From contig WSUB01000158.1 of NCBI GenBank assembly GCA_019633425.1, forward strand, positions 28,968-92,967: a stretch of 64,000 bases of DNA. Reading direction: 5' to 3'. The stretch is from Tulasnella sp. 424 (taxonomy: Eukaryota; Basidiomycota; Agaricomycetes; Cantharellales; Tulasnellaceae). The notes below the pieces were generated by a model. The model ran no database searches. It saw only the letters and a program-made list of their open reading frames with translations, and had not been told where the DNA came from. Made by a program: the position numbers and the translations under genes. Positions 1 to 11,300 of the stretch are shown here, one piece after another (positions within the stretch are counted from its first letter, which is position 1; the number at the start of each line of letters is the position of its first letter).

Positions 1-2309
1 TGTTTTCCGCATAACACCTGTTCATACCAAGGATAAAGGTGTCACTTGACTGAAAAATCGCATCACAAGCTAAACTCTTACCGGCAGGACTATGCATGCC
101 CAAGACCAGATATCTGCCCTCGACGTAATCAGCCCGTCCTCGATTACTTCAGGGCTGCACCAAAGATATTCGTCATTCTCCGAGCTGAGTAGTCTCTTCC
201 GCATCAGTTGATAATCGGCGGTGATATCCGACAGCACGGCCTTTCCGTCGTCATTGATGAGCACGGTCCACTACATGTCAATTGTGCGACGGGAAAAATG
301 CGCAATCAAGTTAGCTCTCCTTTTGCTGTAGCAGAACAGATGGACGGACAGGGTTGAGGCTCCCATGTATCATCTCTACGGCAGATGAATGAAGATACTG
401 CAGCCCTCGAGCGATATCATTGAGCTATGTTGTGTTTGGAGTCTGTCAGCGGAGTTGATTGACTCGTGAGCCCAAACGTACCAGCTTTAGTCTCGCACCT
501 AGTCCCAGCTTAGGCCTCCGCAGATGATCAAGCAGATTTCCATTGCGCATCCACGGCGAGATGATATAATACGCGCTGAAATCTCGCTCCATGGAGTACC
601 CGATAAGCTCGAGCAAGTTCTCGTGGTCGAGTGTCGACAGCCGATTGATTTTTTCCGGTAAGTTCTTCAGAGTTATAACGGTTCTTCAGTGATGAAACAT
701 GTCGACACTGTCACGCTCACCATGTGCAAATGGCTGTCGTATATCCATAGTTTCTTCACTGTGACCTTGACTGCCTCGTTGGAGCCGTCTTGTAACGAGA
801 ACTCGGTGACATCGCAATCGTATGGATGCTGTAGGTCCCGTGAAAGGGTGATACTTGCAAGAGGAATAAATATACCTCTCGGTAAACGCGAAGGCGAGGG
901 CTTCGTAACATACGCTGACGGTTAGCGATGCACGTTTGCTGAGGACGATGCTGGAAGGAGAGTATACTTTACCTGGGCGATTATCCCGAGAAGTTTATCT
1001 ATACATTCCTCCGCATCCGGCCTGTGGTGAGGCTCAAAACTCCAGCACTCTCTCAGGATTTGGGTTACCCTGAGGGGCATGGATGATGTATCTGACGGTT
1101 CCGGCGATTTGCGGGTACCCTCGGGCCCACAAATTAAAAATAGCCACGGAGTCTCACCCCGGCACTCGTGGTAGGGAGGCCTGTCGGTTAACATCTGTCA
1201 GGCGGTAATACTTTAATCAGCAACAGGAGGTGCTCATGTTCAAAACCCCATCACGCATACCTCCAAGGCAAGACAACCCCAAGACCAGATATCGCTCGAC
1301 GGCTCTCGTAAAGTTTCAAGCAGGACTTCAGGGCTGCAATATCGGACTGTCCCTTTGAAGCCACGACTCGTACTTAGTCCACTTGGTTTATCTTCCATCA
1401 CCCTGGCGAGCCCGAAGTCAGAAAGTAAGGCATTGACTTTGTCGTTGATGAGCACGTTGAGCTATTTCCAAAAGTTTTGGTCAGTTAAAAGTGAAACGAT
1501 TATGCACAGCTTCACTACTCATCCCAGTAATTGGCTCAGGAGGGTCCGAGTTCAAAATCGACGTACCGACTTCAAGTCTCCGTGCACAATAGGTGGATTT
1601 CTTGAATGAAGATAGGCAAGCCCCTTGATCGTATCGAACAACTGAAACACGTTGTGGAGTAGTATCATAATTTTACAGTCAAAAAAGGGTGAATCCGATC
1701 GAACTTACCAGTTCTAGTCGTCGTCGCAAGGGTGGTGCTTCTCTAGCTAGGTAATTTTTGATATTACCATTTTTCATGTACGGGGATACCAGATAAGCCA
1801 CTGTAAAGTCTTTGCTGAGATAATATCCCGTAAACTCCAGGATGTTTGGATGTATGCACGGCGCCCACACTTTCATCTCCCTGGCCAGGCGCTTAGCGAT
1901 ATTAAGGGGTGTACATAGAAAGAGCGAAACGTATTGTCAGATGATCGGCTTCCCAGATGCAATGAGAGTCCTTGAGCTTACGAATGCACTTCTCAACTCC
2001 ATTCCTTCAGCCTTTCTGGTCTGGAGCTCCTTCACGGCGACGGTGGTTGGCGTTTCGAGCCATCGTACCCAGGTACCGGACCACAAGTCTGCTAGTTTCA
2101 CCGTTCCAAAACCTCCTACACCGAGCGTCGTTTCCCGAACCCTGAGTCTATAGCTGGGAATAAAAAAGTTCGACAGTGATTGAAGTGCTTCCTTCTGTGT
2201 ACTTCGTCTGTCAGAGGTCACGCAGAACGGATTATTTACGAGTGGGAAATCGGCTTACCAAGGTTTCCGGATTAAGGTCTCCAAGTTCAAACTCGGGTGT
2301 GTCATCCAT
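1..2309 (-). CDS. TKL kinase fused to a pseudokinase domain (3' partial)
   Basis: This is a tyrosine-kinase-like protein kinase, read right to left and cut by the window edge. The start ATG at 2309 opens a short first exon (MDDTPEFELGDLNPETL), spliced to an exon reading KEALQSLSNFFIP. Kinase domain 1 has a Gly-rich loop (GVGGFG, about 2125), VAVK lysine (about 2030), HPNIL (about 1845), VHGDLK (about 1580), DFG (about 1400) and SPE (about 1340), so it should be active. After domain 1 ends near 980, an intron with a GCTAAC branch site joins in frame to a second kinase-like domain at about 917. That domain keeps VTVK (about 740) and YIISPWMRNG (about 550). Its Gly-rich loop is lost, HGDLK reads HGSLN (about 385) and DFG reads DIT (about 230), so it should lack phosphotransfer activity. 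Intron placement is by eye. Two separate genes remain possible, but the second part has no start codon of its own. Confidence 0.72.
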
Positions 2310-3230
2310 TTATCAAGTAGCGAATGAGCGGGACGGTGTGATGTACGAGGTGTGGGAAAACGGTGGTAACGGGTAACTGAGCGGGACAAGGGAAGCCTTG
2401 GCGCTTCTACGCCGTCTCGGTCATCGCCGGATTTACGGTGTTCCTCGACCGCAGCCGGGATGCCAGCATTGTTAAAACCTGGAGGCTTGGAGGTTGGGAC
2501 ATCACCAAGAGAGAGCTCCTACGAGAATTTAGACCACAACTGTTTGCTTTGCTATTACTTGCCGGTGGTTGTGGCGGTTCCTGATTATGGTCGGATCCAT
2601 CCTCCCATTCGATATCCGGCGGGGGGCGGCACCTTGGGTAGGTTCGGAGATGTATATATTCATCAGTTTCTCGACTACCTGCATCCATAGAATACATTAC
2701 TTGAATGGCACGTCGACCTTCTTGGCGATAGCAACTTGTAAGAGCAGCCCTGCAGCGCGGGCGACTTTCAAGTCACTTCTGAAATTCCTGGAATCGAAAA
2801 TCCACGCGGCAGTATTACCACTGCCGGTTAGGGTCGGCCGCAATGAGCACCATTGACAGGTGGTATGGAGGCCTCGGACGTGTGGCGGGCTTCCTACCTC
2901 CGGGCTGGCAAACAAGCCGGCTTCAAGAGGCGTGAGAAATTGACGTCATACCGTTCCGTTGGCGAACAACACCCGAGCTCCATCCAAGCCTTCAGCCTGT
3001 TGCCTCCACAACTCTTCTTTGCCAGTGTTACTCAGTGTCTTCTATGACTTAATGTTAAGCACGTGCCTCGTGGGCGATCACATATGATCGGCAGTGACGT
3101 AGGGCGCCAAGCCCGAAGGAGCATAAAAGGCTAGGGTCGGTGACTTTTGAATACCATTCCCGAATCCACTTCTTCCTACCAAGATACCAAGTATCGCTCA
3201 ATTCATCAAACTTATATCCGACTATCATTA
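2310..3230. other. Divergent intergenic region
   Basis: This lies between the minus-strand tandem kinase gene and the plus-strand glutamate-cysteine ligase gene, so it should hold both promoters. Minus-strand open frames at 2407-2697 and 2697-2915 show no recognisable domain, start context or splice pairing. I see no supported gene. Confidence 0.5.
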
Positions 3231-6036
3231 ATGGGTCTCATCGTCGACGGTCCGGTCCTACCTTGGGACCAAGGAAAAGGCTTCGCTGGTCACATCAAAG
3301 ACCACGGAATCGCGCAACTGCTCAACGTTTGGAAGACATCGAAAGACCGCCGAGGAGCGCCATTCAAATGGGGAGAGGAGGTAAGCATCGTCGTAAACCT
3401 GTCAATTGCATGCGTACGCACGTGGACTGAAAATCCGTTCCGAGTAGATCGAATGCATGGTCATTGCTTTCAACGACCCGGAGAAGAACGCCAAGCTTGC
3501 GCTATGTCAGGAGGACGTCTTGCCTAAATTAAAGACATATGTTGCCGAACACGGTGGACAGAGGTGAAGGAACTGCAGCGATATCAGTCTGAACAAGGCT
3601 CATTCTGACCTGAAATTTCCTTCATTTTAGTCGTTCTATGCCCTCTTTCCAATCCGAATACGGCAGGTACATGATAGAATCAACACCCGGAGTACCATAC
3701 GAAAGTGCGATCTCCGACCTCCTGACAGTGGAGGCGAACATGCGTCAGAGGTTAGTTGTAGATCTCGTCTGGTCTTTCCGCCCAGTGCTTGCACCTGACA
3801 CGACCACCTCAACTAAAGGCGCTCTCTGATCCGTCAATTCGTCAACAAACCTAGTCACATACCCATGACTCTCACCGTGTACCCCCGAGTGGGCGTTCCA
3901 GACGTGTTCACCGAACCACATCGCGTACGAACAACGGACGATACGAGTATGTTCTTGCCCGAGGAAGCTATAACGAGCACCGATCCAAAGTACACGTACG
4001 TGCAAGCGCTCTACAGGGCGCCTTAAACAGTAAACTGAGCGCGTTCTCCTTTTCGTCTTGCCCTGCAGGACCATCGCTAATGGGATCGATTCGCGGAGAG
4101 GTCACAAACCTATAATCAACTTGCCTATCTTTCGAGATTCGAATACGCCCCAGCCGTTTCGAGACCCCACTGTTCCTCCGGATTGTACCGGCGAGTACGA
4201 GCGCTATAGGATTTGTCAACGAACGCTAAATCCTTGCTCACCTGCTCTCTAGAAGCGCTTCCTGATCACATCCTCCTCGACGCGGTTTCATTTGGTCCCG
4301 GATGCTGCTGTCTTCAGGTTACCATGCAAGCTACGGATATCGACCAAGCGAGGGTTTTGTACGATTCTTTGATCCCTCTTGCTCCTATTATGGTGCGTCG
4401 AGCGAGCCATTTTAAGCCATTTCGCATGCTCACCCCATACGTTCGCTAGCTCGCGTTAACCGCAGCTTCGCCAGCATACAAAGGATTCCTATCCGACCTC
4501 GACTGTCGATGGGAGCTTTTATCAAAGTGTGTCGATGATCGAACGAAGGAAGAGGTGAGTTGGAACCGCTTGCGGGATTATGTGGCGGAGGACTGACAGT
4601 AATTGCTATTTGGGTACCATCCGCGGGTCGCCACCTTCAGCAAAAAGAGCGCCAGATCCCTGATTCAAGGTGGTCTCATGTAAGATGGTACCTTACGGAG
4701 GAGGGTAAAAAGTACAACGACATCGAGATGGTGTATGATGAGGCTGCGTACGAGAAGTTGGTGGAAGCCGGTAAGTGACGTTTGGGGTCTCTAGTACCCA
4801 TCGTCACCTCATCTTCAGACTGACACGACCTCCTTACACCGCACGATAGGGATGGACGATATCCTCGCCAAACATTTCGCAAACTTGTACATCCGAGACC
4901 CGCTCGTCGTGTACACGAGTCGGCTGGAGCAGGATGACGAAAAATCCAACGAGCACTTCGAGGTACGTGCTTCGTAACTTCGTACCTATCAGCTATGATC
5001 TCCCGGCGGTTGCTAAGTAAACCAAAACCCTCCCGTCACATAGAGCATCCAATCAACCGTCTGGCAAACGCTCCGCTTCAAACCTCCCCTACCTCTGAAC
5101 TGTAACACCGACATGGGCTGGAGGGTAGAGTTTCGGAGTATGGAAGTTCAGTTGACGGATTTTGAGAATGCGGCTTTTGCGATTTTTATTGTGTTGCTGT
5201 CGAGAGCGCTTTTGAAGTTTGGTGGTGGTGGCGGTTCTGGGAATGTGAGGTGGGGGTTGCCGATTTCCAAGGTGAGAGCGAGTAGGATGTTAGACTTGAG
5301 CGAATGTGATGATTTCTCACCTTTTTTCTCTCTTGGCGTTCCGCCTTACTCAGGTCGAGGAAAACATGAAGAGAGCTCAAGAACGAGATGCAGCGAGGTC
5401 CCAGAAGTTTTGGTTCAACACGTCGATAGCAAAGACGGGCTTAACGTCAACCGAAGACGGGTGTCAGGAGCTGACTATGGACGAAATTGTCAACGGCAAG
5501 GTATGGGCATACATTTCCCACTGTGGACCCTATTGACCGGATGTGCCCTTGAGAATAGGGGGGAGGATTTGAAGGGTTGATGGGCCTTATCCGGCGTTAT
5601 CTCGATTCGAGTAAATCTGAGCCGGCAGAGAGGAGTGAGGTCGGAGTGTATTTAGACCTTGTCAGCGGGAAAGCCAGCGGTACACAAAAGCCCCTAAGCC
5701 CTGGATGTCTCGTTACTCATTCACGTTCGATTGAATAGGTACTGCCAAGACGACAGCGACCTGGATAAGAGACTTCATCCGTTCACACCCGCGGTATCAA
5801 CACGATTCCGCTATCAGCCGAGAGGTCAACTATGATCTGCTGAAGGCCATAGACGCTACGTGAGTGTCGCTGCGCGGCAGTGGTCACCACCTCCATCCGA
5901 GTAGCTGAATATCGTTGGTTTCCTCCGACACAGTGAGAGGGGTGAAAGGGATGCAGATGGCCTTCTGCCTCCTAATCATGTTTCGCGTATTGGCAGACAA
6001 TCATTAGGGAGAGTGCTTGAGAGTAACGAGCAGTAG
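3231..6036 (+). CDS. GSH1: Glutamate-cysteine ligase, catalytic subunit
   Basis: This enzyme catalyses the ATP-dependent joining of glutamate and cysteine, the first and rate-limiting step of glutathione synthesis in the cytosol. Fourteen exons can be spliced into the full eukaryotic family sequence. Family blocks are recognisable: the start [17 protein letters not shown] at the end of exon 1, ECMVIAFND (about 3450), [12 protein letters not shown] (about 3655), [14 protein letters not shown] (about 4120), [11 protein letters not shown] (about 4300), [18 protein letters not shown] across an intron, [17 protein letters not shown] (about 4710), [10 protein letters not shown] (about 4885), [18 protein letters not shown] (about 5125), [11 protein letters not shown] (about 5360) and [10 protein letters not shown] (about 5815). 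The intron at 4191-4252 appears to use a GC donor. The last exon (5934-6036) begins after ACACAG and contains GLLPPNH, as family members do. The gene looks intact. Confidence 0.95.
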
Positions 6037-6613
6037 TGTTAATAATAGTGGTGACACATTCATGAGAGGAAACGCCGATGAGTGAGCGAACGATCGAGCG
6101 ATCGAGAGAGAGGCGTTTTAATGCCGCCCTTGTTGACGGTCGGGCATTGGGTCGGAGTGGGGTCGGTCAGGAGGTGTGCCTGAAGAAATGGCGAGAATCG
6201 CCCACGGAGTCCTACGGAGTCTTTGAACCCACGCGGAGGGAGGCGGTGAAGTGAGTCGGTCAGGAGGTGTGCCTGAAGGAATGGAGAGAATCGCCCACGG
6301 AGTCCTACGGAGTCTTCAGAAGGGAGCGGCGAGAATGTCCGCCCCCCTGAGAGCTGCTGACAAACCAATTCATTCCGCGAGTCAAGTCGCAACACCACTG
6401 ACAGGCGAAGACTCCAGACAACGCTCGTAACTCCGTTTGGCTTCCGTGCCGGCGGGAGGAGTAACCGGGGTCCCAACTCGGATTCTCCGAGCCTCATACC
6501 TTCCGAGAACAGTATATATCATGGCGTACATCTAGAAGCGAGTTAAAAGTGTTGTGGCCCCTCTCACCCCTCTTACTGGTCTTCCGTCCACTACATATCG
6601 GCAGGGCGCACAT
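6037..6613. repeat. Intergenic region with a 62-bp direct repeat
   Basis: Two near-identical copies of about 62 bp lie at about 6161-6223 and 6252-6315 (period about 91 bp). Each starts near GGTCAGGAGGTGTGCCTGAA and ends near GTCCTACGGAGTCTT. A minus-strand frame (6060-6497) runs through both and so shows an internally repeated peptide, but nothing else supports coding. The remainder is the GCL 3' flank and the RTA1 promoter. Confidence 0.7.
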
Positions 6614-8020
6614 ATGGCGCCGTCATCAGCTTATGACCTTGGGAAGCCTACCGACCGTCCGGTGAACCGTGAGCACTATTGCCCATCACGCACGGTGTTG
6701 TGACCCGCTCATAGTTGGGATTCTCGATAGCCGAGACGGATACTTTCTATGGGTATTTTGTTAACACGCATGTCTGCATCACATACATGGTCTTGTTTGC
6801 TTTGACGGGAGGTATGGGGACCATCAACGTCGCTCTGTTTAGGAATTCACAAACTGAAACCACCTGTCCCTGTCTGGCCACAGTGATTCACCTTGGGCAA
6901 TCGGTATACTATCGCGTATGGTGGCTAGCGCCAACGATCATGCTCTGCGCCCTAACTGAAGTAATTGGATGGGGAGCGCGATACTGGTCTTCACAAGACT
7001 ATGTCAAGTTGGATGCGTTCCTCATGGAGTACGCCTCCTTTTTTTTTCGTTCCCCTTCCACTACTCTCTCTGACCTTTTCTTTTCGTCGGCCAGGATTTG
7101 TTGCACCGTCCTCGCACCGTCGTTCCTCGCCGCAGGCCTCTTCTTCGTCCTCGGCGTCATCATCAACCGTCTCGACCCGCGATACGCAAGGTTCTCTCCA
7201 AAAGTGTTTTCGTCCGTCTTCATCGGCTGCGACTTGATAGCTCTCGTCATCCAAGCCGTCGGCGGGGCCGGTGCCAGCATCAGCTTCAAGGGTGGCGGAG
7301 ACCCAAATAAAGGCGCAAAGATTATGGTCGGTGGTATCATCTTCCAAATCGGTGAGCACGCAACCTACGTACACCATGCTAATTTCGTTTCGCACTGAGC
7401 TGACCATTGCTGTTTTCCTTTTTCTTAGTTGCAATCACATTATACGCCATTACGGCTTTGGAGTTCTCCATTCGGTACCACTTTGACAAGCCCGTCGTAC
7501 GCCGTAACCAAGTCGCCCAAGACACCGAGAAGCAGCCCCCAAGAGCCTCACGCCCGCCGGTACCGAGGAACATCAAATACATGAGCTACGGGTTGATATT
7601 GTCGACGATACTGTTGTACATTCGGTGAGTGTCGTCGTCGTTTCATTTCCTTCCGGCCAGTTTCCTGAGACACCCTCCCTCTCTCGCAGATCGATCTACA
7701 GAACCATCGAACTGCTCGACGGATGGACAGGGCCTATCATTCACAACCAAGCTCTCTTTGGTGCGTCGTACTCTCTGGTTCGGCCCGGAAGGTCCTACTA
7801 ACAGTGTTCCACAGACTGGATGGATGCGTTCCCAATCTGTCTCGCCCTCTTCGCACTAAACATCCTTAACCCCGGTCGCTTGCTTTTCGGTCGCAACGCC
7901 GGCCAACCTGCCTCCCAACAACAACTGAACGAATACCCAATTCAAACAGGTCGATTAGGAGTGGACTCACCAGTAGACGACAGTACCATGGCTACACCAC
8001 GGAGGTCCATTTCAAAATGA
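6614..8020 (+). CDS. RTA1-family (lipid-translocating exporter-like) membrane protein
   Basis: This is a seven-helix membrane protein of the fungal RTA1 family. Members are linked to resistance to aminocholesterol drugs and to phytosphingosine or lipid translocation. Exons run 6614-6661, 6715-6811, 6884-7028, 7095-7351, 7429-7624, 7690-7760 and 7815-8020. Family landmarks are HLGQSVYYRVWWL (about 6890), EVIGWGARYWSS (about 6960), CCTVLAPSFLAAG (about 7100), INRLDPRYARFSP (about 7165), CDLIALVIQAVGGAGAS (about 7230) and KGAKIMVGGIIFQ (about 7313). The loop after helix 5 (FDKPVVRRNQ) and a polar tail follow. Intron 6812-6883 is 72 nt with no in-frame stop, so its retention would insert 24 residues. 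The ATG at 6614 is the nearest one that splices in frame. It is convergent with the ABC transporter gene. Confidence 0.88.
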
Positions 8021-8306
8021 CAAATAAGTGCAGGAATCACGGATGGAATTTCACGTTTTTCTATGCATAGGGCTCTATTGTCTTTTCACGACTTCCCTTC
8101 CCTCCGCCCTTTTTGCCCTACCTCTCTAATCCTCTTTTTTCCTTTCCTCGGTCCACATGCCGCACATATCTCTGGATAGATTGACTGGATGTTTACATCC
8201 ATTATCTACATATGCATTACTCCTTCCTTTCGGTTTAGTGCATTCCGAATACGGTCTCTTCCTTTGTGCCCCGACCGCGTTGATCATCTACATCCGCCAT
8301 CCGATT
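8021..8306. other. Convergent 3' intergenic region
   Basis: About 286 bp of pyrimidine-rich sequence lies between the stops of the RTA1 gene (+) and the ABC transporter (-). It presumably holds both 3' UTRs and polyadenylation sites. No other feature is visible. Confidence 0.5.
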
Positions 8307-11300
8307 TCACCCACGCCTAACCATAGCCTGAATTTCCTCCCAGTCCGCACTCTGAATGCACATCTCCCTGAACAGCCCACCTTCCTTCGCCAACAACGCC
8401 TCAGGCGTGTCGTACTCTGCGATCGTCCCCATGTCAAGGACGAGGATTCGGTCGTAATCTACGTGCAGAAAACGGGTCAGGATCTTGATAGAAGCAAATA
8501 GAAAGGGGAAGTGAGCGTACCTATCACTGTCTTCAACCTGTGAGCAATAGTGATGACCAACGACTCTGCCATCTCTTCTCGGATGGTTCTTTGGATCTAT
8601 GCAAGGGAGAATAAAACGTTCACCATGGTCAGTTTCCAATTCAAATATCGCAATATGGTTCCTCTTGGAAGAAAGAGTGCAAAAGAATCACCTTGTCGTC
8701 CGTTTCCAAATCAATAGCGCTTGAAGCTTCATCCAAAATCGTGAACTTGGCGTTCCTCAACATGGCTCTCGCAAGGGCGAGCAACTGCCTTTCACCCGCA
8801 GAGAGACTCGACCCCGAGGGACTGACAGGTTGCGAAAGGGAGGATACAACGGTTTTGCGTTCGCGTTTAGCCGGTTCGCCGCCCTCGGATTCGGGGGTAT
8901 GCGTCCCAGATTCAGCGGGGGTTCGGGATGGAGAATGAGAAACCAAATGGCATCGCTCGAGGACGTTCCAGCATTCTTCGTCAGAGTGTTCGTTGAATGG
9001 ATCGAGATTGGAGCGAACGGTGCCAGAGAAGAGGGCGACATCTTGGGAGACGATGGTCTGCAACAGAGTTTATGAAATCAATAAAAGTTCTTTATCCAGC
9101 CAGGACATGGTCGAGCTCACAATGTTGCCTCTAAGGTCGTCTAAACCAAGAGTTCCAATATCGATCTGCGAGAAAGAATTCAACACTCAGATCCCCTTTT
9201 TCCTCATTTTTGAATTTACTCACTCCATCCAGGCTACGAGGAGGTAATCAAAGTCAGAGAGACAGCAATCAGAAGACTGAAAGACACTCACAATATTCTT
9301 CCTTCCACAGGTTCGAGAATCCGGAGAAGTGACAGCGCGAGAGTCGATTTTCCTGAAGGCGTTTGAAGTTCCAACAATTAGGGCGGGTCTAGTTGCTGCA
9401 GCGTGTCAAAGCGTACCTGATCCAGTCCTCCCAACCACACCAATCTTCTCCCTCGGTCGAACTTCGAAAGAGATACTTTTCAACACAGCCGGGAGGTTCG
9501 CAGAATACTTGATGACAAGGTCCTTTTGTTTCCAGGTGAGCTGGGTAAAACGTTATCGGAATGGAGGAGGTAGGACGAACCTCGACTTCAATACCTCCAT
9601 TAGACGACGGCCAATAGGCTGGTGGTGGCTTGACGCTCGTCGCTGTAGCCTCTTGATCGACTTCCAAATATTCGCCAATCCTTTCGATAGCTTGGATAAC
9701 GATGAATACCACGAGGGCATACTTCGTAATCAGGGAGACTCACAGTTAAAGTCCAGTTCTAGTTGGGCAAACACCCTACAAGACAATCGAAGGTGAATCA
9801 GCGACTGCGAACGGGGTGGGTTGTCTAACTAACGTACTTAACGAGTTTTCGCGAAGCCTCCGCAAAAATACCGGCGTTCACGATGACTAAAGCCGCCATG
9901 CCCTCCGGTACGTGGGTCCACAGTGCGAACAGTGTCGTCAAGTAGACGATGATAGATCCCAGATAGTCGTACCGCTCCTTCATCCAATAACTCGCCATCC
10001 AGTAGAAATGATCAAAACCTTGGAACTTGTCTACGATATTGTAGAACCGCTCCTGGAAGGCCATCTCCATTCCAAACGCCCGAACGTGAATTAACCCGTG
10101 AAGGAGCTCGTCGAAGCCCGAGAACGCTGGAGAGAGGAAAACGGATTCTAGTCGTCGAAGATCTCTTGAGGCCTTTACGTACGGCGGTGCAAGCTTGACG
10201 TAGACAGCCGCAATTGCGAGCGCGAACGGAGCGAACCTTGGAACGACGAAGACAATCACGCCGAATGAGGCGAGGAAGCCGATTGTCCCGGATATGGCGC
10301 TCCTCACGCTTGGCATCAAGGCTCCGTCAACCGCACCAATGTCGGAGGTAAACCGGTTGAGGATACGTCCAATGGGTGTTCGGTCGAAAAAGGATGTTGG
10401 TGCACGAGATACTCGGTCGAGCATGGACGTGAATAGCGTACGTGACGCATTCAAAGACCCCCAATATCCGATAACCAGGTAGAGGATGAGGCAAAGGGCG
10501 CCGGAGAGCGAAATCGTCGTGTAGATAATGAGCCATGGTGTAACGTTCTCGTTGGGCGAAGGAAGCGAGTCGAATGGCGATTTCAGGAGTGTCGAAGGAA
10601 GAACCCGAAAGATATGTGCGGTTGTATCGTGTATCTGGGTCGTGTACGCCTGAGCCCATCGTGCGAGGAAGAACTGGTTTCCAACTGTGACACCGCGCAT
10701 GGTAAGGATGAGAAGGCAGGTAAGGCTCCAAGGAACCCATCCAACCGCTCTCATGTACGTTAAGTACGTCTTGAGTGTCACATTTCCTTCCGCCCGGTGC
10801 TCGTCTTCAATGAATTTTCCTAAAGCCTTTGCTTTGGTGTGGTCTTCATCCGGCGCGATCTGATCTGCTTCGTTTCCATCTTCTTCCGGCTCAGACTCTG
10901 GGGCTTCTGGATGGTCCTCTGTTGCGATCACATCCTCTAGCTGACCCCTCTCCTTAAGGTCTTGAACACTTCCTTGTCGGTAGATAGCACCGTTATGCAG
11001 CTCGACGATGTATGCAGCGGCCGGAAGGCAAAGGCTGACGTGATGGGTGACCAGAAGCTACGCGTCTAATTAGACAAATTTGTTGGTTTGGGGTCGTAGG
11101 TGCTCACAATTGTTCTATCCTTCATGAGGGGTCCGGAGAAGCACTTCTTAACCAGGTGATTCGCCGTATGCATGTCCCTGCAGATGGAAGGTTCAGACCC
11201 ACTCTTTTTGATAGACAATGAACTTACACTGCAGCAAGTGGGTCATCAAGAAGAACCACCTATTTCGACTGGTTAGTTTGCGTCGCAATTCAGAAAGAAG

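Noticed and set aside
2407..2915. Two minus-strand frames upstream of the tandem kinase
   Set aside because: Considered as extra 5' exons, but the kinase has a good ATG first exon at 2309 that matches the plan of the related gene at 44270.
6060..6497. 145-residue minus-strand frame with a repeated internal block
   Set aside because: The peptide repeat simply reflects the DNA direct repeat; no start context, domain or splice support.
6991..7434. Long minus-strand frames opposite the RTA1 gene
   Set aside because: Shadows of a clearly coding plus-strand gene with matching introns.
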